DNA from: Seminavis robusta
Taxonomy: Eukaryota > Bacillariophyta > Bacillariophyceae > Naviculales > Naviculaceae
Assembly: GCA_903772945.1 (NCBI GenBank)
Contig: CAICTM010001229.1
Location: 1-33,546, forward strand
Direction: 5' to 3'
Length of the DNA: 33,546 nt
Positions 20,880 through 30,146 of the stretch are shown one piece after another. The stretch's first letter is position 1; each line of letters opens with the position of its first letter. A program made the position numbers and the translations under genes. A model generated the notes under the pieces. That model did no database searches. It was not told the origin of the DNA and worked only from the letters and a program-made list of their open reading frames with translations.

Positions 20880-21966
20880 TTAGCAGCATCCCTGGTTTTG
20901 CTTGACGGCCTGGCTCCTGAGGGAGACTGGACCCTTGCCACCTTGTGCTCCGCCTGCGGTGGGTTGAGTCTTCATTCGCGCCTTGATCTGGCTGGCCATG
21001 GTAAGGAAGGCTTGTTCGACATTGCTAGAGGTTTTGGCTGATGTTTCGAGAAATTCAATGCCGAGACTGTCCGCGAATTCCTTTCCTTGTTCGGTGGAAA
21101 CCACGCGCTTTCCAGTCAAATCGGATTTGTTACCGACCAACAGCTTGTTGACGTTCTCCGCTGCGTATCTATCAATTTCATGAAGCCACTGCTTTACATT
21201 GTTGAAGGACTCATTGTCCGTCACGTCATAGACCACAATAATACCGTGTGCACCGCGGTAGTAAGATGAAGTGATCGTGCGGAAACGCTCTTGACCGGCG
21301 GTATCCCAGATCTGGAGTTTGATTGTTTTCCCATCCAAGTCAATGGTACGAATTTTCTACGTTCAGGACGGAGAGAGAGAAACAACAACAGGCCCCAAAA
21401 GGTCCCCTGTGAGTCCACGAATCAAAATCATGGGAATTCTCGCGTCAAAAGGAAAATGCTTACGAAGTCAACTCCAATTGTCGAAATGTAGGACTCGGTA
21501 TAGGTGTCGTCTGCAAATCGAAGCAACAGGCACGACTTTCCAACACCTGAGTCTCCAATCAGGAGTAATTTGAAGAGGTAGTCACTGTGAAAATGGTGAA
21601 GAAAAGGATTGTGTTAGCCAAAATTTGGAATGAAGCTAACAGCACCAGCAAACAGTCATAGATGCCCAGAGGCTAAGACCGAAGTGCCTTCGGGAGCGCC
21701 ACATTTGAGCCAATGCATCCGTAGCATCCGGGCCTCCACAACAGGGACATCATCATGGTGATGACAATGATGATGTGCTTGTCGAGTAGCTTTTGTACTG
21801 GCTTCAACACAGCTAAATTTTTCGTCAGAATTCCCTGCCGGAAACCGCGGCATTGCCTTTGATCCTCCGTAGTCACTTCGCTCTTCTCATCATACCGGCT
21901 GTTCAGAATAACATCATTGTCGTCTCTTCTTGCGCTCTCGTCCTTCACTTACTATTCTGGGTTCAT
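20880..21966 (-). CDS. RAB1: Rab1/Ypt1-type small GTPase
   Basis: Rab GTPase for ER-to-Golgi traffic. Exons are 21966-21953 (14 nt, MNPE plus two bases), 21584-21464 and 21356-20880; the joined 203 aa is the usual Rab1 length. The P-loop is GDSGVGKS (15-22), switch [14 protein letters not shown], and switch [24 protein letters not shown] with Gln at 67 as in Ypt1. NKSD (about 121) and ETSAK recognise guanine. The C-terminal GCC is a double-Cys prenylation site. Both junctions are GT-AG (TA|GTAAGT, TTC|GTAAGC; CACAG|T, GTAG|AAA). The 14-nt first exon is supported by restoring [13 protein letters not shown], the canonical Rab1 opening. The first intron is 368 nt, much longer than others here. 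Confidence 0.95.
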
Positions 21967-22194
21967 CTTGATATGCTGTGCTGTTTATTCTTGTTCTATG
22001 CTGTCCTACTTCTTGTCGAGTCCAGTGCTGTTGCTGGCTGGTCTCTTGCTGTGAGGGAGGAAAGGCACCGAAGCCGCTGGGCAATGCGAGCACGCCTGTG
22101 CGCCAAGAAGGTGTCCGTTGTATCAAATGGAATCGTGAGTCAAATTGAATCTTGTTTCCTCGTCATTCTTGGGAAAACTGTGGATCGTTTTTAA

Positions 22195-24256
22195 GTCAGC
22201 GGGAGCTGCGATACCTCGGCAGAAAGACAAATAGAAGAAGGATGACATGTTTGAGATTGCACCCTTCTTTCAAGGTACCGGTAGCCCTGGCGACAACACC
22301 CGACTCCGTCGTGTGGCTGTTGCCGCCCGGTACCATTCCCTCATTATAACCTTCTTTTTTATAATTTTACAGCTGTCATTCCCTTATGGAACTGTAACTT
22401 TTGTAGCTTGTGCTGGCTTATTGTGTTGAGTGCACTAACTTTGAATAGTCATGATTTATTCCTACCCTTCAATTTGTAGAACCTTCAATTTTCAGTTCGG
22501 TTGGCTTATGACTATCTCTATCCCTATATTTTGGCTTCACCGGAATAGGAAATAGTAATTAAGTCAGCGGGAGCTACGATACCTCGGCAGAAAGACAGAT
22601 AGAAGAAGGATGACATGTTTGAGATTGCACTCTTCTTTCAAGCTAGCCCTGGCGACCACCCGGTATCATTCCCTCATTGTAATCTTCTTTTTTATTTAGG
22701 CTAGCCCTGGTGACAACACACGACGAAGTCGGGTGTTGCCGCCCGCTAACCATAATTTTACAGTTGTCACTCCCGTATGTACCTGTAACTTTTGTAGCTT
22801 CTGCTGGCTTATTCTATTGAGTGCACTAACCTTGAATGATCATGATGTATTCCTACCCCTAAATTTGTAGAACCTTCAATTTCCAATTTTGTTGGCTTAC
22901 AACTATCTCTATCCCTATATTTTGGCTTCACCGCAACAGGAAATAGGAAATAGGAAATAGGATATAGGATATAGGATATAGGATATGTCAGCGGGAGCTG
23001 CGATACCTCGGCAGAAAGACAGATAGAAGAAGGACAACATGTTTGAGATTGCACCCTGCTTTCAAGAAGGCAGCCCTGGCGACAACACCCGACTTCGTCG
23101 TGTGTTGCCGCCCAGTATCATTTCCTCATTGTAACATCCTTTTTTTATTTAAGCTAGCCCTGGCGACAACACCCGACTACGTCGTGTGTTGCCGCCCGCT
23201 ACTCTATAATTTACCAGCTGCCATTCCCTTACTCTAACCTTTACAGCTCCTGCTGGCTTATTGTGCTGTTGTGGCTGATTGCACTAACCTTAAATATTAA
23301 TGATTTATTCCTACCCCTAACTTGTATTGAACCATCAATGTTCAGTTTGTTGTCTTATGACTATCTCTATCTTATACTTTTGGCTTCACCGGAATAGGAA
23401 ATAGCATTTTAAGTCAGCGGGAGCTGCGATACCTCGGCAGGAAGACAGATAGAAGAAGGAGGATCATGTTCAATTGCACCCATTTTCAAGCAGCCTGGCG
23501 ACAACACCAGACTACGTCGTGTGTTGCCCTCGGTATCATTCATTCCCTAATTGCAACCTTCTTTATTAAAGCTAGCCGGCGACAACACCAACTTCGTCGT
23601 GTGTTGCCGCCCGCTACTTCTATAATTTACCAGCTGCCATTCCCTTATTGTAACTCTAACCTTTACAGCTCCTGCTGGCTATTGTGCTGTTGTGCTGATT
23701 GCACTAACCTTAAATATTAATGATTTAAATTTATTCCTACCCCTAACTTGTATTGAACCATCAATGTTCAGTTTTGTTGTCTTATGACTATCTCTATCCT
23801 TATACTTTGGCTTCACCGGAATAGGAAATAGGTAAGTCAGCGGGAGCTGCGATACCTCGGCAGAAAGACAGATAGAAGAAGGAGGATCATGTTCGAGATT
23901 GCACCCATCTTTCAAGCCAGCCCTGGCGACAACACCCGACTACGTCGTGTGTTGCCACCCGGTATCATTCATTCCCTCATTGCAACCTTCTTTATTAAGC
24001 TAGCCCTGGCGACAACACCCGACTACGTCGTGTGTTGCCGCCCGCTACTTTATAATTTACTAGCTGCCATTCCCTTATTGTAACTCTTACCTTTACAGCT
24101 CCTGCTGGCTTATTGTGATGTTGTGCTGATTGCACTAACCTTAAATATTAATGATTTATTCCTACCCCTAACTTGTATTGAACCATCAATGTTCAGTTTT
24201 GTTGTCTTATGACTATCTCTATCCTTATACTTTGGCTTCACCGGAATAGGAAATAG
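22195..24256 (+). repeat. Tandem array of five roughly 420-bp units
   Basis: Units begin with GTCAGCGGGAGCTGCGATAC (unit 2 has CTACGATAC) at 22195, 22563, 22987, 23413 and 23836, giving spacings of 368, 424, 426 and 423. Each continues with an AGACAGATAGAAGAAGGA stretch and a TTGCACCC segment. Then come usually two copies of an imperfect dyad (GGCGACAACACCCGAC / GTCGTGTGTTGCCGCC), a TGCTGGCTTATTG-GTGCACTAACCTTGAA-like block, and TATCTCTATCCxTATACTTTGGCTTCACCGG followed by ATAGGAAATAG. Units 3-5 are closest; units 1 and 2 differ more and unit 2 has a damaged first dyad. No protein is encoded. It lies about 230 bp upstream of Rab1. Confidence 0.9.
22938..22986 (+). repeat. Heptamer microsatellite (TAGGAAA / TAGGATA)
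   Basis: Successive 7-bp repeats at the junction of units 2 and 3, first as TAGGAAA and then switching to TAGGATA. Other units have only one or two copies here, so this copy number is variable within the array. Confidence 0.85.
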
Positions 24257-24499
24257 CATTTAAGGGGTTGAGAACTCAGGCAGTTTACCTGCCAAGGTAA
24301 ATAGGAAATAGGAAATAGCATTAAAGGGGTTGAGAACTCAGGCAGTTTACCTGCCGAGGTAATAGGAAATAGGAAATACCAAAAAAGGGGTAGAGGGCTC
24401 AGGCAGATAGACTGCCGAGGTAAAGGGGGTGAGGGCTCAGGCAGATAGACTGCCGAGGTAAAGGGATTGAGAACTCAGGCAGTTAACCTGCCGAGGTTA
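24257..24499 (+). repeat. Terminal hairpin modules of the array
   Basis: Five modules of the form AAAGGGGTTGAGAACTCAGGCAG-loop-CTGCCGAGGTAA. The stem GGCAG/CTGCC is constant while the loop is TTTAC, ATAGA or TTAAC, and the sequence before it switches between GAGAACTC and GAGGGCTC. The first two gaps also carry ATAGGAAATAGG spacers. Identity with the right-hand inverted copy ends exactly after GAGGTTA (24499), which defines the end of the repeat element. Confidence 0.85.
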
Positions 24500-25432
24500 C
24501 GGCACTGTGGTGGGCTACTCTCCCCTCGATCCTGGCCAATGTCATTGGGACTGTGAAAGGATCACACTGTTGGCAAGCATCAGGATCAGTCTGACAGTCC
24601 TCCTCAGCAAGCCTAGCTATCTAGACTTTTCTACTTCGCTTAAGCCATAGCCGTACGATCCTGTAGCATACAGGACGAAACATGTCAGACCGAAGGATTC
24701 GAGGCACTCGACTATGTACATGTACGTGTTGCCTTTAGCTCAATTGATGCTCTCCTCTCTGCTTCAGGACAAAATTGATTCAGACCACAAGGATTGGAGG
24801 AAACTTGACTACTTTCCTTGTGGTTATATACAACCGACTCGAACCCATTGAAGGCAACCCCAGTGGATGCTGCGAAGCACAGCACTCACAGATAGTCAAC
24901 GTCAGACCTCACGATTCCTCAACCCTGAGGAAGCAACCGTGATGCCTGGATCTGCCCTTTCATAATATGAGACACAGACATATTATTTATCTGGAAATGG
25001 ACGATCTATGATTTTTGCTTTTGCTGCTCTTTGCCACACATTTGGGTGTCAAAAAATTATGATGATGCTTGTGACCATCTCCCTATGTCAGCTCAGAAGG
25101 AAATGGAACGGTGGTGCTGCCGATCAACCCAAAATGGGGAGCACATGGTGACGGTACTGTAACCCTGGTCTGGCCCGTGGCTTCTTGTATAATGTGATAA
25201 TGTGCACTGTACTATGACCAGTTCCCCGCCTGCAATCACCATGGCTAAAGTTGTCCCACGACAACAATAAAATTGTGCAATGAGCCGTGTACCCACTCGA
25301 TAAGGAGAGACTAAGAAATTAAGCAATCTCCTATCAATGTTTTACGAATAGTATGACTAAGAATCCAGATGACGGAAAATCAATCTAAGACCTTCGCCTC
25401 ATTTGTTTGCCTACAACAAACCAACTATATGA
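24500..25432. other. Intergenic after the array
   Basis: No gene recognised. Short hairpins occur (TCCTGTA GCA TACAGGA near 24659-24675; ACCACAAGGA / TCCTTGTGGT around 24784-24823). I see no tRNA cloverleaf or known small RNA. Confidence 0.5.
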
Positions 25433-26230
25433 TCACCTCAGCTTGTAGTAACTTTCCACAGGGGGGGCACTATCCGCATCAGGATTCGTTCCATACTGGG
25501 GCACAACACCCTGGCCATGGTATCGGAGGGGGCGGTAGTAGTGGGAGGCACCAGCCGCTTCACGCTTCCATTGGTCGCACTGAGTCCGTTCTTTGGCTAC
25601 CCGGGCGGCAACGGCTTGAGGCAAGAAATTGTCCTGGTACTGAGCCCCATCATCGCGTACTTGCCTCATGATGGGCTCTTTCACAATGTAGTTCCATCCT
25701 CTCTTTTTTGCAAAATACACAGCATCGAGAGCATTCTCAAAAACGAGAGGCGGTTCCGACTGATATGGGTCGGCACTGCTTGTCCAGCCCATGAGCGAAT
25801 TCTCCCATTTCTCTCCAGCAAGTCCATCTTCCACAAAGGAAATTCTCCACTTTTTCTCATCGTTGAGTGGAGATTGCTTAACATTGGCCTTGTCTTGACG
25901 AATAAAAGCGAAGCGATCCGTTCCATCAGCCTTGAGTCTGGATACAGTATCAGCAGGATCGAGTGCCAAGAGCTCTTTTGGATCTTCTGGCAGAGGCGCT
26001 GCTGGAAGCTGATCACGGCTTTCCCACACAAGATGCTTTCCTTTACCAGTTAAATCATCACGGCGGCTCTGCACAATGGCAACAGCATCTTCTTCCTCAT
26101 CTCCCTGTTCAACAACGTCTTTCGATGAGAAGGGATGCTTTTGCATCCAACCTCGAAACGCCACAGCTTGAGATGCTGGCAAATGGCGGGCAAGGGCAAC
26201 CGTGCGGAGTGCAGGGCGCAGAGATAACAT
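25433..26230 (-). CDS. NDUFS4: Mitochondrial complex I subunit NDUFS4-like
   Basis: Accessory subunit of respiratory complex I near the electron-input (N) module, imported into the mitochondrial matrix. The first ATG (26230) gives 265 aa and begins MLSLRPALRTVALARHLPAS, an Arg-rich amphipathic presequence. The family core is KKWRISFVEDGLAGEKWENSLMGWTSSADPYQSEPPLVFENALDAVYFAKKRGWNYIV (shared with NDUFS4: W-R-I-F, W-N-LMGW-S-ADP, F, A-A-GW). About 80 residues follow this core, including HYYRPLRYHGQGVVPQYG; human NDUFS4 ends soon after the GW motif, so this is a lineage-specific extension. No intron. It is divergent from the kinesin with 354 bp between start codons. Confidence 0.9.
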   Translation of the reverse strand: MLSLRPALRTVALARHLPASQAVAFRGWMQKHPFSSKDVVEQGDEEEDAVAIVQSRRDDLTGKGKHLVWESRDQLPAAPLPEDPKELLALDPADTVSRLKADGTDRFAFIRQDKANVKQSPLNDEKKWRISFVEDGLAGEKWENSLMGWTSSADPYQSEPPLVFENALDAVYFAKKRGWNYIVKEPIMRQVRDDGAQYQDNFLPQAVAARVAKERTQCDQWKREAAGASHYYRPLRYHGQGVVPQYGTNPDADSAPPVESYYKLR

Positions 26231-26584
26231 GGCTAAACGGAAGACAATCGACTGCTTTTCTAAACAGCAACAACTGCCGATGAGAGTGCCCACTCGGCTC
26301 TCGGAGGTCTCTGGTACTAGCTAGCTAGTAGCAACAGGAGTGTCTGTTGTTGTTTTGTTGACGCTGTCGGAGGGTGCCGCGGGTGCGTTTGTGTTCGTGA
26401 GAACCTGACCCCTATTTCGAACTCCCAGTTATCCCCAACCTTGTCCAACACAAAATCGTTTACTTGGAGGAGAACGGTCCCTCAAAGCGAGCGCAGCGAG
26501 GCTTGAGCCGTCATTTTTCCAAAGCCGCACAAGATAGCACTTCTTTCCATAACGTCATTTCTTGCATTGATTGTTGGGTGTGGG
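26231..26584. promoter_or_regulatory. Divergent promoter region NDUFS4 / kinesin
   Basis: A 354-bp gap between two start codons on opposite strands. It contains CTAGCTAG (around 26317) and a GAGCGCAGCGAG patch. No clear TATA box is seen. Shared regulation is possible but not shown. Confidence 0.5.
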
Positions 26585-29356
26585 ATGAGTGCTAGTACCG
26601 GTACCGGTAGCCATCGAAGCATCCTTGGAGATGCTTCGGGTATATCCAACACGAGAGCTTCGTCTCGTGCAAGGCGCAAGTCCTTTTGTGTTTCGGATCG
26701 TTCGTCGAATCAAGTAGACACACCCAGCAATAAGTCGGATCGTCGAGCTCTGTTGGCAGAATGGCGCAAGCAAACGAGAGGAACAAGCAGTGCTGGTAGC
26801 GACAATACTGCTAGAATTCCAACATCGGAAGACTATAACAACAAAAAGCGAAATAGGTTTCACGAGGCGCCACCGTTGCCTCCTAGTGCACCCTCAGCTT
26901 CGTCCAATGCCGTCGCAGCGACAGACGGGATATCCGCTCGGGAGAGACTCCAACTGCGAAAGCAGCAAAAGCGTCTTCATCAGTCAACCGACAGTCCGAA
27001 TCAAACGCCTCCTATGCCAACGAAAAGTACTATTGATTTCTATGATGACGAAGAAGAGAATGCGAGTGTTGGTAGTCGTCGTCTCGTCGGTCGGTCTCCG
27101 CTTATTCGAAAGTCTTTGGGCGGAGCGCGCCGAAAATCGCTGTCGTTTTCGGCTCGTCGAGGAAGAGCTTCCCCTCTTGTTCCCCAGCCAGTTGGAGATT
27201 GTAAGTGTGATGCGTCCAGGTAAAGCCTTTCTGTTTGATCTTGAGCAAACTAACTCGGTCATTGTGATTGCTCCTTGATGATTTACCTCCTAGATTCTCA
27301 AGCAACCATCAGTAGTTCGACTCGATCCATACGAAAGACGCCTCCCATAGATCTCGACCAATCGATAGATGATGATGTTGAAACGATGGAGGAAAAGATC
27401 AGCTTGCGCTCTCGTATGAAGGAGATGCAGCAGCGAGTGGATCAGTTGGAAAAGGAAAAGATTGACCTCTCCATGTCCAAAGCCCCTTTGGAAAACCGAT
27501 TCAGAGAGAAAGAAGAAGCATGGCAAAAGGAGCAGACTCGTCTCTATCAAGAAATTGATGCACTGGCGTTGGCATCCAAGGAAGCCGACGAAAGATACCG
27601 CGATTTGGAGGTCAAGTATGAAGCAAAGCACGAAGAATGCAAGCAACTTCGACACGCTGTTCGCAAAGCATCGAGCTCTGTGCACTCTTCGCAGGCAGCT
27701 GATAATAGTACCTGGTCCCGACAGTTGCAAAATGATCGAGATGTCGCGGAGCTACGAGAGAAGTTACGTCATGTCGAAGAAGAGATCGAATCGATCCGCT
27801 TGGCCAAAGCTTCCATCGAAAGTGAACTTCACGGTACCAAAATTGAGCTTGAAGCCCTGATGCGCAACTTTGAGGAATTGCAACGAGAGTATGAAGAGAT
27901 CGCCACGTCCACCTCTGAGAACAAGGAGGCGGAGATCAAGCTTGAAATTCTCACAACAACACACATTGCAACCTCTGCCCAATTGAACGCTGTGCGCGAG
28001 GACCTGGCAGCCACAAAGGCGCGTTCGGATGCCGTACTGGAAGCCAAAGACGAAGAGCATCGAAAAGAAGTCGAAAAGCTCAAGTTTGACATGAGTGTGT
28101 TGAAGACACGAGCTGGGAAAGTAACTGACAACGACGACTCCATGTGTGAGGCCGAGGTCGAGGATGAGGCAGTCTTGCGAGCACGCATCGAAGAACGAGA
28201 CAGGAAGATTGCTGAATTGGAAGCACAACTTCTCAAGGGAGAACAAGTTCGTCGCCAGATGCACAACCGTATCCAGGAGCTTCGAGGAAACATTCGAGTG
28301 TTCGTTCGCACTCGTCCCTTCCTTCCGGGCGACCAGCAGACCAGTGACTCGTCTATCGAGGTGTCGCCGGATGGAGAGTCGTTGTCCATTGCTGACAAAC
28401 GAAATGGAAGCCCTCACGACTTTCGTTTCGACAAGGTGTTTCCTCCTTCTGCTGGACAAGATCAGGTATTCAGTGAAGTCTCTGACTTCGTGCAGAGTGC
28501 GCTCGACGGATACAACGTCTGTTTGTTTTCTTATGGCCAGACAGGATCAGGCAAGACACACACAATGCAGGGAAGTGGCAATGGTGCCATGCGAGGAATC
28601 ATTCCAAGGGCTGTCGAACAGATTCTCGACCAGGCTAGAACATCCCGTGCTCAGAACTGGGAATTCAAGATGAGTGCTTCTTTTTTGGAAATCTACAACG
28701 AAGAGCTCAAGGATCTACTGTCGTCAATGAAACAAAAGGTATCAAACCAAAGCAACAACGCGAAGCTCGCTATCAAGCGAAGCAAGGAAGGCAGGAGCTT
28801 TGTCGACGGGTTGACAGAGGTTGCCATCGAGACGGAAGATTCCGATGCCGGCATGAGACAGCTGGAGGCATTGATGGCAGTCGCAGCGCGAGCTAGATCC
28901 GTGGCTAGCACCAAAATGAATGCACAGAGTTCGAGAAGTCATTCAGTCTTTATGCTCCATCTTCGAGGATACAACAAGGATAACGGAGCAATTATGGAGG
29001 GAACTCTCAATCTGTGTGATTTGGCGGGAAGCGAGCGCCTCGATCGCAGTGGGGCTGCAACAGATGCAAAGCGATTGCGAGAGACGCAGGCGATTAACAA
29101 GAGCTTGAGCTGCCTCGGGGACGTGTTCACAGCTTTGTCCCAGCGCTCGTCGCATATTCCGTACCGAAACTCAAAGCTCACCTATCTCCTGCAGGATTGC
29201 TTGAGTGGGGACGGGAAGGCCATGATGTTTGTTAACCTGAGTCCCACTCGGCTGTCATCGGGGGAGAGCCTGTGCTCTCTTCGCTTTGCTACTCGAGTGA
29301 ACTCTGTCGAATTGGGAAAAGCCAAAAAGCATATTCAGTACAACAGTCGAAAGTAA
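26585..29356 (+). CDS. Kinesin-14 (C-terminal motor, KIFC1/Ncd-like)
   Basis: Minus-end-directed microtubule motor, expected on the spindle. Exon 1 is 26585-27200, the intron 27201-27293 (GTAAGT...CCTCCTAG) and exon 2 27294-29356; joined they give 892 aa. The N-terminal 200 residues are basic, Ser/Arg-rich and probably disordered, with two SxARRKS-like patches (microtubule or cargo binding). Residues about 230-525 form a heptad-rich coiled coil. The motor starts after the kinesin-14 neck (RIQELRGNIRVFVRTRPF, about 537). It has GQTGSGKTHTMQ (about 621), NAQSSRSHSVF (switch I), LCDLAGSE (about 781, switch II) and HIPYRNSKLTYLLQD. The motor-last layout with RGNIRV neck defines the class. The alternative donor at 27220 would break the frame. 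Confidence 0.95.
27201..27293 (+). other. Kinesin intron, 93 nt
   Basis: The donor is GAGATT|GTAAGT and the acceptor CCTCCTAG|ATTCTC. Splicing joins T|AT to make Tyr and continues the exon 2 frame. Confidence 0.85.
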
Positions 29357-30146
29357 ACGGTGTCATCGGATGATGTGGATGATGAATTCCAGGTGAACAG
29401 ATCCCTTGACAAATAGAAATGGACTAACCATATACATGTAGCGAACGAATGGCCAAATTCATTGCATCTTTTGTGGTTTTGGGCACACACTAGCTAGATT
29501 GTAATCCTGTACCGTTGCGTAAGTTGAAATTGGTGCAAACAACCCCAGAAGGCCAAAGACGGATCCGCTCCCACAGTGTTTTGCTTTGCAGCCTCTCGTT
29601 TCGCCTTTCGCTTCGCGGTCCAATGCAGACAGAGGACGTCGGCAGGGTTTGCTTCGTGTCAAACGCTGATTCTCTGAGTCGAATCTTTGGTTGAACTTTC
29701 TCTCGTCGTCTTCAATACTGAGACTATGAGACAAACAGAGGAGACTGGACGCTCTGATGCTCGTCTATGGATTCATTCGATCATCATCGTCGTCTCTTCC
29801 TACCGGTACCATACCGGTACCACCCCCACAAAGCTGGCGAAGTCGGCCTCGTCCTGCCTCTTTGATCACTGCTGGCATCATAACCTTCCAGTCAAAGCGC
29901 CCGTGATAAATGTCGTCTTGGATCCCTTGACAAAAGAAATGAAACAAACGATCGACCTAAACAACAGACATTGCCAAAGCCTGTGTCATGATTGTCAGAT
30001 CACGCTACCAAAAAAGCTGAGCCAGTACCGTACCCAGCAGGTGAGACCTAGCTAGAAGATAGAAGAAAAGGGCTGGATGGTATAAAGCCTACAATACAGA
30101 GTCCTTTGACAAGAGGATATACTGTACCAGTACATAGATTGCTTCA
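29357..30146. other. Intergenic between convergent kinesin and disordered-protein gene
   Basis: No gene recognised; the plus-strand frame 29687-30055 has no family character. A palindrome-rich TACCGGTACCATACCGGTACC lies at 29801-29821. Confidence 0.5.

Noticed and set aside
22195-24499. Regular repeats resembling a CRISPR array
   Set aside because: Units are about 420 bp and nearly identical throughout, with no short repeat/unique spacer alternation, and the surroundings are eukaryotic.
24780-24860. Possible tRNA on the minus strand (GGGTTCGAGTC box)
   Set aside because: A T-loop-like box is present but no acceptor stem, anticodon stem or matching D-arm can be drawn.
27764-28459. 231-aa minus-strand frame within the kinesin gene
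   Set aside because: Antisense shadow of the coiled-coil coding sequence.
29687-30055. 122-aa plus-strand open frame after the kinesin
   Set aside because: Contains palindromic repeat text (TACCGGTACC) and no recognisable domain.
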